From Roseateles sp. YR242 (GTDB taxonomy: Bacteria > Pseudomonadota > Gammaproteobacteria > Burkholderiales > Burkholderiaceae_C), in contig NZ_FOAV01000001.1 of NCBI RefSeq assembly GCF_900109745.1, positions 794,647 to 858,646 on the forward strand: a DNA stretch of 64,000 nucleotides. Direction: 5' to 3'. Position numbers and translations under genes: made by a program. Of the stretch, positions 18,821 to 27,465 are shown in pieces. Every line of letters begins with the position of its first letter. The first letter of the stretch is position 1. The notes below the pieces were generated by a model. It had not been told where the DNA came from. It made no database searches and saw only the letters and a list, made by a program, of their open reading frames with translations.

Positions 18821-19243
18821 ATGATCAATCGACATCTCGCGCGGGGCCTTTTCCTCGCAGCGGTGGCACTGGGCTTCGGGCTGGGGTCTCTGCGCTATAC
18901 GGTGGGCCGGCTGGACCATGCCGGCCCGGGCCTCTTCCCGCTGATGATCAGCGTGATGCTGCTGCTGGTGGCGCTGGCCACGATGGCACGAGCCTTCTTC
19001 GGGCAGAGCGAGCCGCTGCAGGTCCAGGTGGGCAACATCGGCCTGATCCTGGCCAGCCTGTGCGCCTTTGCGCTGATCTCCAAGCTGGTGAATATGTCCC
19101 TGGGCATTGTGGTGATGGTCTTCATTGCCACGGCTGCCGGCCGGGACTACAGCTGGAAGCGCAACATCAAGATCGCCGCCGGCCTGCTGGCCATTGCCTT
19201 CGGCTTCCAGGAGCTGCTGGGCCTGAACCTGCCATTGCTCTGA
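18821..19243 (+). CDS. tctB: Tripartite tricarboxylate transporter small membrane subunit, TctB
   Basis: 140 residues with four hydrophobic helices. The sequence LGSLRYTVGRLDHAGPGLFPLMIS carries the G-PG-FP signature of TctB proteins near the first periplasmic loop. TctB is the small membrane partner of TctA in secondary transporters that take up citrate-like or other carboxylates with a periplasmic binding protein (TctC). The gene starts after a GGTGGAG ribosome site and ends 10 bp before tctA, so the two form an operon. No tctC is next to it, which is unusual. Confidence 0.9.
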   Translation: MINRHLARGLFLAAVALGFGLGSLRYTVGRLDHAGPGLFPLMISVMLLLVALATMARAFFGQSEPLQVQVGNIGLILASLCAFALISKLVNMSLGIVVMVFIATAAGRDYSWKRNIKIAAGLLAIAFGFQELLGLNLPLL

Positions 19244-19253
19244 TAGGCCTGAC

Positions 19254-20813
19254 ATGGACGTTCTGCACAACCTGGCTTTCGGCTTCAGCCACGCGCTGAC
19301 GCTGGAAAACCTCATGTACTGCGCCATCGGCTGCATGGTCGGCACCCTGGTCGGGCTCCTGCCCGGCCTGGGCCCGCTGGCCACCATCAGCCTGCTGCTG
19401 CCGCTCACCTATTCCATCCCCACCACCGGCGCACTCATCATGTTGGCCGGCATCTACTACGGCGCCCAGTACGGAGACAGCGTCAGCGCCATCACGATGA
19501 AGATCCCGCATGCCAGCAGCATCGTGGCCTGCATCGACGGCTACCAGATGACGCTGAAGGGCCAGACCGGCCTGGCGTTGTTCACCGCCGGTGTCTCCAG
19601 CTTCATTGGCGGTACCGTCGCCATCGTGGTGCTGGCCTGGCTGGCGCCCAGCCTCGGCGAAATCGCCTTTCTCTTCGGACCGGCGGACTACTGCTCGCTG
19701 ATGCTGCTGGGCTTCCTGTGCGTGAGCTTCGTCACCACCGGCAACCTGCTCAATGGCCTGGCCATGTGCCTGATTGGTGTGCTGTTCGGCCAAGTGGGTA
19801 CGGACGTGAACAGCGGGGTGGAGCGCTTCACCTTCGACCAGCCCTTCCTCGCCGAAGGCGTGGGGCTGGTGAGCGTGGCGCTGGGCTGCTTCGGCATTGC
19901 GGAGATTGCGAAGAACCTCGACATCGGCAACGAACGCACCCCCTTCAACGGCAAGATCAACCTCATACCCACCTGGTCCGAGTTCAAACGCATTCTGCCC
20001 AGCGCCCTGCGGGGCAGCGCGATCGGTTCCTTCCTGGGCATCCTGCCAGGGGGCGGGCCGGTGATTGCGCAGTTTGCCGCCTATGCACTGGACAAGAAGG
20101 TCAGCAAATACCGGCACGAGATCGGGACCGGCGTCATCGAGGGCGTGGCCGGCCAGGCGGCGGCGGACGAAGCGGCCTCGCGCACCAGCTTCATCCCGCT
20201 GATGAGCATCGGCATTCCGGAGAACCCGGTGATGGCGCTCATGATGGGCGCCTTCATCATCAAGGGCATCCAGCCCGGGCCCAACATGATCGCGGGCCAC
20301 CCCGACCTGTTCTGGGGCCTGGTGGCCAGCATGTGGATCGGCAACTGCTTCCTGCTGGTGCTGAATGTGCCGCTGGTGCGCTACTGGCTGTCGGTCTTCA
20401 AGATCCCCTACAACGTGTTGTTCCCGTCCATCCTGTTCTTCTGCTGCATCGGCACCTACAGCGTCAACAACAACATCGACGACATCTTTGTCACCGCCCT
20501 GTTCGGGCTGTGCGGTTATGTCTTCATGCGGCTGGACATGGACCCTTCACCGCTGATGCTGGGCTTCATCCTCGGCCCGATGCTGGAGGAGAACTTCCGC
20601 CGTGCCATGCTCATCAGCCGGGGCAAATTCGACGTCTTCGTGCAGCGGCCCATCAGCGCCACGCTGCTGGGGCTGATCGCCGTGTTCATCGTGTGGCAGG
20701 TGGCGGCGTTTGTGTGGAGGGCGCGGCGCCAGCCATCGGCGGCAAAAACCGATGGCATCGCCCCGGCGGGCGCCGTCGCTGCGGCGAGTCGCGTGAGCCC
20801 GGAGCTGCCTTAG
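19254..20813 (+). CDS. tctA: Tripartite tricarboxylate transporter large membrane subunit, TctA
   Basis: 519 residues, about 11-12 membrane helices. Recognised by the TctA signatures: GTLVGLLPGLGPLATISLLL near residue 25, YYGAQYGDSVSAI, the second glycine-rich loop GILPGGGPVIAQFAAYALDK, the EGVAGQAAADEAA stretch, and GIPENPVMALMMGAF. TctA forms the transport path for carboxylates with TctB, driven by the ion gradient and fed by a TctC binding protein. The final 30 or so residues are an Ala-rich tail unlike the family. It converges on ureG with a 67-bp gap containing CGGCTG repeats. The substrate cannot be told without TctC. Confidence 0.92.
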   Translation: MDVLHNLAFGFSHALTLENLMYCAIGCMVGTLVGLLPGLGPLATISLLLPLTYSIPTTGALIMLAGIYYGAQYGDSVSAITMKIPHASSIVACIDGYQMTLKGQTGLALFTAGVSSFIGGTVAIVVLAWLAPSLGEIAFLFGPADYCSLMLLGFLCVSFVTTGNLLNGLAMCLIGVLFGQVGTDVNSGVERFTFDQPFLAEGVGLVSVALGCFGIAEIAKNLDIGNERTPFNGKINLIPTWSEFKRILPSALRGSAIGSFLGILPGGGPVIAQFAAYALDKKVSKYRHEIGTGVIEGVAGQAAADEAASRTSFIPLMSIGIPENPVMALMMGAFIIKGIQPGPNMIAGHPDLFWGLVASMWIGNCFLLVLNVPLVRYWLSVFKIPYNVLFPSILFFCCIGTYSVNNNIDDIFVTALFGLCGYVFMRLDMDPSPLMLGFILGPMLEENFRRAMLISRGKFDVFVQRPISATLLGLIAVFIVWQVAAFVWRARRQPSAAKTDGIAPAGAVAAASRVSPELP

Positions 20814-20880
20814 CGGCTGCGGCTGCGGCTGTGGCTGCAACGGCTAAGGCATCCGCTGCAGCGATGGCTGTCGCGGCGGT

Positions 20881-21528
20881 TCAGCCGTTCAGCATGCCCT
20901 TCTGCTCGATGAACTTCACCACCTCATCCAGGCCGTCCAGCGTTTTGAGGTTGGTCATGACAAACGGGCGGGTGGGCCGCATGCGGTGGGTGTCCGCGCG
21001 CATCACCGCCAGGTCGGCACCCACATGCGGTGCCAGGTCGGTCTTGTTGATGACAAACAGGTCGCTCTTGGTGATGCCGGGGCCGCCCTTGCGCGGGATT
21101 TTCTCGCCTGCGGCCACGTCGATCACATAGATCGTCAGGTCGCTCAGCTCCGGGCTGAAGGTGGCGGCCAGGTTGTCGCCACCCGACTCGATGAATACGA
21201 CATCCGCGTTGGGGAACTGCCCCAGCATGCGGTCGATGGCTTCGAGGTTGATGGACGCGTCCTCACGGATGGCCGTGTGCGGGCAGCCACCGGTCTCCAC
21301 GCCCATGATCCGTTCGGGCGGCAGCGCGCCGCTGATGGTCAGCAGGCGCTGGTCTTCCTTGGTGTAGATGTCGTTGGTGATGGCCACCAGGTCCCAGCGG
21401 GCGCGCATGGCCTTGCACAGCATCTCCAGCAGCGTCGTCTTGCCGGAGCCTACCGGGCCGCCGATACCCACACGCAGCGGGGGAAGGGTCTTGGTGCGGC
21501 CGGGGATGTGATGCAGGGCGTTGCTCAT
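20881..21528 (-). CDS. ureG: Urease accessory GTPase UreG
   Basis: 215 residues from ATG 21528; the open frame upstream belongs to ureF in another frame. UreG is the SIMIBI-class GTPase that delivers nickel to apo-urease with UreE, UreF and UreD. Visible motifs: P-loop [13 protein letters not shown] (about residues 20-32), the metal-binding CPH motif in [36 protein letters not shown], and the NKTD base-specificity motif. The start overlaps the ureF stop by 4 nt (ATGA), indicating translational coupling. Last gene of the minus-strand urease group. Confidence 0.96.
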   Translation of the reverse strand: MSNALHHIPGRTKTLPPLRVGIGGPVGSGKTTLLEMLCKAMRARWDLVAITNDIYTKEDQRLLTISGALPPERIMGVETGGCPHTAIREDASINLEAIDRMLGQFPNADVVFIESGGDNLAATFSPELSDLTIYVIDVAAGEKIPRKGGPGITKSDLFVINKTDLAPHVGADLAVMRADTHRMRPTRPFVMTNLKTLDGLDEVVKFIEQKGMLNG

Positions 21529-22367
21529 GATCGGAACAGTCGGGAGTACTGGGTTTCGTGGCGCGCCGCCAGGATGGACAGCATCGGCGCGAACAGTTGC
21601 CGCCGCTCGGGCGGCGTGGCGATGGCCGTGGCCACCGCCTGCGGGATCTCGCTGGCCAGGCGGGCCAGCACACGCTGCCCGGCGGTCTGGCCCAGCGGCA
21701 CGGCCTTGAGAGCGGCCTGCACCTGGTTCTCGGCCCAGCCGAAGGCCTGCGCCTGCAGGGCTTGCTCGATGGGGACGTCGATGGCGGAGAGCGCCAGGGA
21801 GATCACCAGCGCGTAATGGGGGCTGTGTGGTGGGCCGTGCGGGGCGCTGTGCAAGGGGCCGTGTGAAGGGCTGGGCAGGGGGCTGTGAGGGACGCTGCGT
21901 GGGGGGCTGTTTGGCGGGTTGTGGGCCGCTCGGTCGGCCGGGTTGCAGGCCAGTGAGCCTGCCGGCGTGCACAGCCGGGTCAGCCGCGTCAGTTGGTCCG
22001 CGGACACCATGCCTTGCGGCCTGAGCCAGACCAGCAGGGACTGGCCCATCTGCTCGCTTTGCAGGCGCGCCTCGGCGCTGTCGCGAGTGGTTCGCAGCCA
22101 GTCGGCCAGGGCCATCAGCGCGGCTTCGTCGTTGTCGCGCCAGGCCTGCATTCCGTGGGCGATCGCGGCCATGTCACCGCGTGCCAGCAGCGCCAGTTGC
22201 TGCGACAGCCACTGCCCCGCGCTCACATCGTCATGGACATGGCCGTGCTCGACGGCAGCCTCCAGCCCCTCCGAATACGAGAAGGCGCCGATGGGCAGCG
22301 CCGGTGAAGCGAGCCACACCAGGCGCAGCAGCGGCGGGACGGTGTCAGTGCTTGTGGTCGTGGCCAT
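21525..22367 (-). CDS. ureF: Urease accessory protein UreF with repeat-rich insertion
   Basis: 280 residues from ATG 22367 ([20 protein letters not shown]). UreF bridges UreD and UreG in the pre-activation complex. Conserved blocks: [18 protein letters not shown] near the start and [20 protein letters not shown] with the C-terminal half. Between them, at about residues 145-185, lies a Pro/His/Ser-rich insertion (e.g. [19 protein letters not shown]) encoded by short GGGGCTGTG-like repeats at about 21820-21950; ordinary UreF proteins are about 230 residues and lack it. The start overlaps the ureE end by 23 bp. The longer open frame upstream is antisense to the ureE His-rich tail and is not coding. 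Confidence 0.92.
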   Translation of the reverse strand: MATTTSTDTVPPLLRLVWLASPALPIGAFSYSEGLEAAVEHGHVHDDVSAGQWLSQQLALLARGDMAAIAHGMQAWRDNDEAALMALADWLRTTRDSAEARLQSEQMGQSLLVWLRPQGMVSADQLTRLTRLCTPAGSLACNPADRAAHNPPNSPPRSVPHSPLPSPSHGPLHSAPHGPPHSPHYALVISLALSAIDVPIEQALQAQAFGWAENQVQAALKAVPLGQTAGQRVLARLASEIPQAVATAIATPPERRQLFAPMLSILAARHETQYSRLFRS

Positions 22368-23082
22368 GATCGTGGCCACAGCCGGGGCCATGGACATGCG
22401 GCGCCGGTGCCGACTGGATGGCGATGGTCTTGCGGCCTGGTGCCGGCACAACGGCTGCCGGTGCCGGGGCATGGGCGTGCGCATGGCTGCCGCCGTGCGC
22501 ATGCGAGTGGTCATGCGCGTGGCCGTGTCCGTGGTCATGCGCGTGTTCATGCCCATGGTCATGTTGGTGCCCATGCCCATGCCCATGCCCGTGCACGTGT
22601 CCATGACCATGCGCATGACCGTGGCCGCCAGCCGCGTAAGCGCCGCTCTCAGGCTCGAACGCCTGATCCACCGCGTTCACGATGAGGTGCATGGCGCGGA
22701 GCATGTCGGCCAGCACGTGATCGGGTTCGATCTTCAGATGGTCGGGCTGCAGTTCAATCTGCACGTGGCGGTTGCCCAGGTGATAGGCCGCGCGCATCAG
22801 GTCGAACGGCGAGCCGTGCGTGGTGCAGGGGGTGATGCGCAGCAGCGGTTGGGCGGCTGCCACCACGCGCACCAGTGAGCCGTCCTCGGCGACCAGGACG
22901 TCGCCACCGCGCACGGCGGTGCCGCGCGGCAGGAAGACGCCCAGTTCGCGGCCCTGGCTGTCGGTGGCCTGGAAGCGGCTTTTCTGGCGGGTGTCCCAGT
23001 CCAGGGTCACGGACGCCGCTCGCTTGAGCAGCACGGAGGCCAGGCCCTGGCCTTGAGCCAGCAGTTTGGAAACTTGAAGCAT
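22345..23082 (-). CDS. ureE: Urease nickel metallochaperone UreE with long His-rich tail
   Basis: 245 residues from ATG 23082 (MLQVSKLLAQGQGLASVLLK). N-terminal peptide-binding domain (about 1-70) then the metal-binding domain with AYHLGNRHVQIEL (the conserved nickel-site His region). The C-terminal 95 or so residues hold 32 histidines, mostly as HGH/HAH/HDH repeats, plus a CGH near the end; Klebsiella-type UreE tails are much shorter. The tail would store or buffer Ni(II). The gene starts about 1 kb from the end of ureC because an opposite-strand gene lies between them, so it probably has its own promoter in 23083-23253. Confidence 0.95.
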   Translation of the reverse strand: MLQVSKLLAQGQGLASVLLKRAASVTLDWDTRQKSRFQATDSQGRELGVFLPRGTAVRGGDVLVAEDGSLVRVVAAAQPLLRITPCTTHGSPFDLMRAAYHLGNRHVQIELQPDHLKIEPDHVLADMLRAMHLIVNAVDQAFEPESGAYAAGGHGHAHGHGHVHGHGHGHGHQHDHGHEHAHDHGHGHAHDHSHAHGGSHAHAHAPAPAAVVPAPGRKTIAIQSAPAPHVHGPGCGHDHGHDHKH

Positions 23083-23125
23083 CTGATAACTGTACCCGCC
23101 CCGCCAGCTCGGCCGCAGGCACCCG

Positions 23126-23142
23126 TCTGGGAACATCCCAGA
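23126..23142. promoter_or_regulatory. Palindrome between ureE and binding-protein gene
   Basis: TCTGGGA-ACA-TCCCAGA, a perfect 7-bp dyad with a 3-bp spacer, 44 bp upstream of ureE and 112 bp upstream of the divergent gene. Could be an operator. Function inferred. Confidence 0.4.
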
Positions 23143-23205
23143 AATGTCGCAAGTCCCCTGATCGCCGTCTTTTTGCGGCCGCACCACATCGGGGATATCA
23201 CTTTC

Positions 23206-23220
23206 ATCACTTCCAGTGAT
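23206..23220. promoter_or_regulatory. Palindrome upstream of binding-protein gene
   Basis: ATCACT-TCC-AGTGAT, a perfect 6-bp dyad 33 bp before the ATG at 23254. It could be an operator or a leader hairpin. The same divergent region holds the 23126-23142 dyad. Confidence 0.4.
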
Positions 23221-23253
23221 AGCCTGACAGTGCACCATCTTGAGGAGCCTTTC

Positions 23254-24021
23254 ATGGCGATCCCTTGGCAGTTCCGGCGCGTGTTGTGCCAGGCCGTATC
23301 CCCCGCGACGCTGCTGCTGGCGGCTGAAGCCTGGGCCGCGCCTCCTGCCCTGGCGGCGTCCGAAGTGCTTCCTGCCGGCATCGTGGCCGTGGAGCCGTGG
23401 GCCGCCACGGCGGGCGACAGGCAGGGCCTGGGGTTCCTGGTGTTCGACCAGATCTCGCAGCTCTCCAGCCGCCCGATCAAGGCTACCGCCCTGCCCTTGC
23501 CGCGCCTGCTCAATGAACTCAAAGGTGGCTCCGTCGCGCTGGCGGTGCTGGCCGCCACGGACGACCGGGATGTCTTCGCCGAGCGTGTGTGCGAGTTGGG
23601 CAAGTTCACATTCGGCCTGGCCATCCCGAAATCGTCGAAGGGCCCCAGGACCTTGCCGGAACTGTCCGGCAAGACCTACGCCATGATCCGCGGCGTGCAC
23701 AACCATGTGCTGCCGCAGCTGACCAGCATGAAGCCCTACCCCGTCACCAACATGACGCAGGGGTTCTCGATGCTGTCCATGAGCCGTGTTGACGCAGCCA
23801 TCTGTGTGCGGCCGGGCTGCGCGAGCGCGATGCGCAACACCAGGGTCAGCGCTGACGACATGGACTACCTGCCGCTGCTGTCGCTCCCCATTGTGATCTA
23901 CGCGACGAAGGCCTCGCGCGGATGGCCCGACTTTGAAGCCCTCAAGGCGGGCCTCAAGGAGCGCTGCGCGGGCAAGGAAGCGCAGACCGCCTTCGCCGCG
24001 CTGCTGGCGCAGTTTGATTGA
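23254..24021 (+). CDS. Periplasmic solute-binding-like protein inside the urease cluster
   Basis: 255 residues from ATG 23254, with a TGAGGAG ribosome site 7 bp upstream. A signal peptide (MAIPWQFRRVLCQAVSPATL..., cleavage near AWAAPP) is followed by a fold reminiscent of amino-acid/polar-solute binding proteins (SBP_bac_3): RQGLGFLVFDQIS, LPLPRLLNELKGGSVALAVL, LSGKTYAMIRGVHNHVLPQL and SMSRVDAAIC. It has no transporter genes of its own. It lies on the plus strand between ureC and ureE, splitting the otherwise minus-strand urease operon. Two Cys residues (CVRPGC) may form a disulfide. Proteins of this kind are frequent free-standing sensors or binding proteins in Burkholderiales; a ligand cannot be named. 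Confidence 0.78.
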   Translation: MAIPWQFRRVLCQAVSPATLLLAAEAWAAPPALAASEVLPAGIVAVEPWAATAGDRQGLGFLVFDQISQLSSRPIKATALPLPRLLNELKGGSVALAVLAATDDRDVFAERVCELGKFTFGLAIPKSSKGPRTLPELSGKTYAMIRGVHNHVLPQLTSMKPYPVTNMTQGFSMLSMSRVDAAICVRPGCASAMRNTRVSADDMDYLPLLSLPIVIYATKASRGWPDFEALKAGLKERCAGKEAQTAFAALLAQFD

Positions 24022-24094
24022 GGCCACGGCGCCACGGTGGGAACAGAGATGGGAATCAGGGCACCTCGGCTCGCGCGGGGCATGCAAAGGCTGC

Positions 24095-25813
24095 CTAGAA
24101 CAAGAAGTAGCGCTGCGCCATCGGCAGTTCGGTAGCGGGCTCGCAATGCAGCAGCAGGCCGTCGGCGCGCACTGCATAGGTCTGGGGGTCCACATCCATG
24201 CGGGGCGCGTAGTGGTTGTGGATCATGTCCTTCTTCCCCACGCCGCGAATGCCCTTCACCGCCACGGTGGTCTTGGCCAGCCCATAGCGCTGCTGCACTC
24301 CGCCGGCCAGGGCGGCCTGCGAGACGAAGCTCAGTGACGCACGCGCCAGCGAGCCACCGAAGCTGCCGAACATCGGGCGGTAGTGCACCGGCTGGGGCGT
24401 CGGGATGGAGGCGTTGGGGTCGCCCATGGCGGCCATGGCGATCACCCCACCCTTCAGGATCAGCGAGGGTTTGACCCCGAAGAACGCCGGCTTCCAGATC
24501 ACCAGGTCGGCCCACTTGCCCACTTCGATGCTGCCCACCTCATGGCTGATGCCGTGGGCGATGGCCGGGTTGATGGCCAGCTTGGCCACATAGCGCTTCA
24601 CGCGGGCGTTGTCGTGGCGCGGCGTGTCGCCGGGCAACGCGCCGCGTTGCAGTTTCATCTTGTGGGCGGTCTGCCAGCAGCGCAGCACCACCTCGCCCAC
24701 ACGGCCCATGGCCTGCGAGTCCGAGCTGAACATGCTGATGGCCCCGAGGTCGTGGAGGATGTCCTCGGCCGCGATGGTCTCCTTGCGGATGCGGCTCTCG
24801 GCAAATGCCAGGTCCTCCGCGATGGCGGGGTCCAGGTGGTGGCACACCATCAGCATGTCGACGTGCTCGTCCAGCGTATTGATGGTGTAGGGCCGGGTGG
24901 GGTTGGTGGAGCTGGGCAGCACGTTGGCTTCACCCACCACCTTCAGGATGTCGGGGGCATGGCCCCCGCCTGCGCCCTCGGTGTGGAAGGTGTGGATGGT
25001 GCGTCCCTTGAAGGCCGCCACCGTGTCCTCCACGAAACCGCTCTCATTGAGTGTGTCGGTATGGATGGCCACTTGCGTGTCGGTGGCTTCGGCCACGTCC
25101 AGGCAATTGCTGATGGCGGCGGGCGTGGTGCCCCAATCCTCATGCAGTTTCAGGCCGATGGCGCCAGCATCGATCTGCTCGGTCAGCGCCTCGGGCCGGC
25201 TGGCGTTGCCCTTGCCCAAAAAACCCAGGTTCATCGGGAATGCGTCTGCGGCCTGCAGCATGCGTTCGATGTGCCAGGGGCCGGGTGTGCAAGTCGTGGC
25301 AAAGGTGCCGGTGGCCGGGCCGGTGCCGCCGCCCAGCATGGTCGTCACGCCGCTGGCCAGGGCTTCCTCGATCTGCTGCGGGCAGATGAAGTGAATGTGG
25401 GAATCGATGCCACCGGCGGTCACGATGCTGCCTTCGCAGGCGATGACTTCGGTGCCGGGGCCGATGATGATGTCCACGCCGGGTTGTGTGTCCGGGTTGC
25501 CGGCCTTGCCGATGGCGACGATGCGGTGGTCCTTCAGGCCGATGTCGGCCTTGATGATGCCCCAGTGGTCCAGGATGACGGCATTGGTCAGCACGGTGTC
25601 CACGGCACCCTGTGCGCGGGTGCGCTGGGACTGGGCCATGCCGTCCCGGATGGTCTTGCCGCCGCCGAACTTCACTTCCTCGCCGTAGCCACCGGCGCGC
25701 AGTGTCAGGTCCTCTTCCACCTCGATCACCAGGGCGGTGTCTGCCAGGCGCAGGCGGTCGCCCACGGTGGGGCCGAACATTTCTGCGTAGGCGCGTTTGC
25801 CGATGCGTGCCAT
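24095..25813 (-). CDS. ureC: Urease alpha (catalytic) subunit UreC
   Basis: 572 residues, ATG start. Hydrolyses urea to ammonia and carbamate at a di-nickel site in the cytosol, as (UreABC)3. All site residues are present at a constant +5 offset to Klebsiella numbering: H139 and H141 (SHIHFICPQ), carbamylated K222 and H224 (GLKLHEDWG), H251 ([12 protein letters not shown]), H277 ([12 protein letters not shown]), flap residue H325 (MVCHHLDP) and D365 ([10 protein letters not shown]). The start overlaps the ureB stop by 1 nt (TAATG). A full-length functional enzyme is expected. Confidence 0.98.
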   Translation of the reverse strand: MARIGKRAYAEMFGPTVGDRLRLADTALVIEVEEDLTLRAGGYGEEVKFGGGKTIRDGMAQSQRTRAQGAVDTVLTNAVILDHWGIIKADIGLKDHRIVAIGKAGNPDTQPGVDIIIGPGTEVIACEGSIVTAGGIDSHIHFICPQQIEEALASGVTTMLGGGTGPATGTFATTCTPGPWHIERMLQAADAFPMNLGFLGKGNASRPEALTEQIDAGAIGLKLHEDWGTTPAAISNCLDVAEATDTQVAIHTDTLNESGFVEDTVAAFKGRTIHTFHTEGAGGGHAPDILKVVGEANVLPSSTNPTRPYTINTLDEHVDMLMVCHHLDPAIAEDLAFAESRIRKETIAAEDILHDLGAISMFSSDSQAMGRVGEVVLRCWQTAHKMKLQRGALPGDTPRHDNARVKRYVAKLAINPAIAHGISHEVGSIEVGKWADLVIWKPAFFGVKPSLILKGGVIAMAAMGDPNASIPTPQPVHYRPMFGSFGGSLARASLSFVSQAALAGGVQQRYGLAKTTVAVKGIRGVGKKDMIHNHYAPRMDVDPQTYAVRADGLLLHCEPATELPMAQRYFLF

Positions 25814-26118
25814 TACAGCTTTCCTTGAATCAGGCCACGGAAGCCCCAGATCTCGCGGGCGCCGCCGATCTCCACCAGTTCCACCGTCCGTTGCTGGCCG
25901 GGCTCGAAGCGCACCGCAGTGCCGGACGCGATATTCAGCCGCATGCCGCGTGCGGCGGCACGGTCGAACTGCAGCGCGGCATTGGTTTCGGCGAAGTGGT
26001 AGTGGGAGCCGACCTGGATGGGCCGGCTGGCGCTGTTCACCACGGTGACGCTCAGCGTGGTGCGGCCGGGGTTGAGCGTGAGCTCGCCGTCGTCCGTCAG
26101 CAGTTCCCCGGGGGTCAT
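25813..26118 (-). CDS. ureB: Urease beta subunit UreB
   Basis: 101 residues starting at ATG 26118 ([20 protein letters not shown]). Structural subunit of urease. Recognisable blocks: [19 protein letters not shown] and [22 protein letters not shown] region (here [18 protein letters not shown]), then [16 protein letters not shown] near the C-terminus. The start overlaps the preceding hupE/ureJ stop by 4 nt (ATGA), and the stop overlaps the ureC start by 1 nt, so translation is coupled across the three genes. Confidence 0.97.
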   Translation of the reverse strand: MTPGELLTDDGELTLNPGRTTLSVTVVNSASRPIQVGSHYHFAETNAALQFDRAAARGMRLNIASGTAVRFEPGQQRTVELVEIGGAREIWGFRGLIQGKL

Positions 26119-26726
26119 GCCCACACCATGCGGGTCAGCAGGCCCAGGCCCACCAGCGCGAGCGACGCACCGGCCATGCGCGACCACAGGGGCGCCAGCG
26201 TGCGCAGCCACAGGCCGGCGCTCAGGCCGAGGGCGTGCAGCACGACGGTGGCGGCCACCATGCCGGCCAACGCACTGGCGCCTTGCAATTCACTGCCGTG
26301 CGCCAGGCCATGGAAAACGGCGAACGCGCTCACCAGGGCAGCCGAGGCGGATGCACCCAGCTTCCAGCGGGCGGCGGCCACCAGGCCCAGGACCAGCACG
26401 GAAGCGGCGACCATCGGCTCGACGCCGGGCAAAGACCCGCCGGCGGCGCTCATCCAGGCGCCGAGCAGGGCGCCCATCAGCAACCAGCCGGCGAACGCGA
26501 GCGGTGCGGCGACCATGCGGCGGCCTTGGTGTGTGAGGGCGCTCCACAGGCCCACGGCCAGCATGGCGGCGAGGTGATCCAGGCCGGTGAACGGATGCAC
26601 GAACCCGGCGGACAGGCCATGGTCATGCGGCAATCCTTCACCGGCATGGGCCAGCACCAGGGCTGGAGTCATGGCGGCCACGGCGGCCAGTGCAGCGCCA
26701 AGGCGCGATGAAGTCATCTTCAACAT
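26115..26726 (-). CDS. ureJ: HupE/UreJ family membrane protein, putative nickel permease
   Basis: 203 residues: signal-like N-terminus (cleavage near VLAHAGEG) and about six membrane helices. The HupE/UreJ signature [18 protein letters not shown] lies near residue 43, and the later [10 protein letters not shown] repeats a His motif. HupE/UreJ proteins of hydrogenase and urease operons are believed to bring nickel or cobalt across the inner membrane. It sits between ureA and ureB, separated from ureA by 140 bp containing GGCTACAAC repeats, and overlaps ureB by 4 nt. Good support for nickel supply to the urease; transport itself not shown here. Confidence 0.92.
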   Translation of the reverse strand: MLKMTSSRLGAALAAVAAMTPALVLAHAGEGLPHDHGLSAGFVHPFTGLDHLAAMLAVGLWSALTHQGRRMVAAPLAFAGWLLMGALLGAWMSAAGGSLPGVEPMVAASVLVLGLVAAARWKLGASASAALVSAFAVFHGLAHGSELQGASALAGMVAATVVLHALGLSAGLWLRTLAPLWSRMAGASLALVGLGLLTRMVWA

Positions 26727-26866
26727 ATGCGGCAGTCCTTCTGGTGTTCTTGATGTGGTGCTGGCAGCGGATATCTGGAGGGAAACCGGGCGATGGCGGC
26801 GACGACGGCTACAACGGCTACAACGGCGACGACGATGGTGTTGAGGCCTTGTGACGCCTTCGGGCT

Positions 26867-27169
26867 TCAGGGGATGGGCTGATGCACGGTGACCAGTTTG
26901 GTTCCATCGGGGAAGGTGGCCTCGACCTGAATATCCGGGATCATTTCCGGGATGCCGTCCATCACGTCGTCGCGTGTCAGCAGTTCGCGGCCTTCCTTCA
27001 TCATCTGCGCGACGGTTTTACCTTCGCGGGCGCCTTCCATCACGGCGGCGCTGATGAAGGCCACGGCCTCCGGGTAATTCAGCTTCAGTCCTTTGGCCTT
27101 GCGGCGTTCCGCCAGCAGTGCGGCGGTAAAGATCAGCAGCTTGTCTTTTTCTCTAGGTGTCAATTCCAT
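26867..27169 (-). CDS. ureA: Urease gamma subunit UreA
   Basis: 100 residues from ATG 27169 ([20 protein letters not shown]), the usual size. The conserved blocks [34 protein letters not shown] and [18 protein letters not shown] cover the whole protein. First gene of the minus-strand urease group, with a sigma-54-type promoter 44-59 bp upstream. Open frame extends 16 codons further upstream but lacks conservation. Confidence 0.98.
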   Translation of the reverse strand: MELTPREKDKLLIFTAALLAERRKAKGLKLNYPEAVAFISAAVMEGAREGKTVAQMMKEGRELLTRDDVMDGIPEMIPDIQVEATFPDGTKLVTVHQPIP

Positions 27170-27212
27170 GGCTGCCACCCCTGAGGGTGTCCGAGTCGCT
27201 CTTCTTGACGCT

Positions 27213-27228
27213 AGCAAGCCCTATGCCG
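27213..27228 (-). promoter_or_regulatory. Predicted sigma-54 (RpoN) promoter of ureA
   Basis: On the minus strand the bases read CGGCATAGGGCTTGCT. This has the invariant GG-N10-GC spacing and matches TGGCAY-N5-TTGCW at all but the first base. It ends 43 bp before the ureA ATG. Sigma-54 promoters need an activator, and NtrC-controlled urease is known in other proteobacteria; no NtrC site was identified. Confidence 0.65.
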
Positions 27229-27378
27229 GTGCACAAGCCCATGCAAGATCCGATTCCAGTCGCCACTACACGGGACGCCGAGCAACCTCTCATAACTCCC
27301 GCGAGGTGCCCTGAATCAGGATGGGACGCAAGGCGCCAACCACGGCCCTAGCGGGTGATGTGGCGAGGATTGCAACAT

Positions 27379-27465
27379 CCCGAACCGCCCGAAGTGGAGT
27401 CCGCGAGGAGTGCAGAGACTCTTCAACACTTCGGCGGGTGCAACTGTTGAAGTCCTCGGTTCGGG
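27379..27465 (+). ncRNA. Candidate structured leader RNA
   Basis: Three inverted repeats nest as in a three-way junction: CCCGAACCG (27379-27387) with CGGTTCGGG (27457-27465), GAGTC (27397-27401) with GACTC (27417-27421), and CTTCAAC (27421-27427) with GTTGAAG (27446-27452). The outer helix shares bases 27463-27465 with the adjacent long inverted repeat, so the two folds would exclude each other. Prediction only; no known riboswitch class recognised. Confidence 0.35.

Noticed and set aside
22450..22640. Dense CATGGC-type repeats resembling a repeat array
   Set aside because: This is the UreE His-rich tail: codon repeats for HGH/HDH, not regular spacers, so not a CRISPR array or a satellite.
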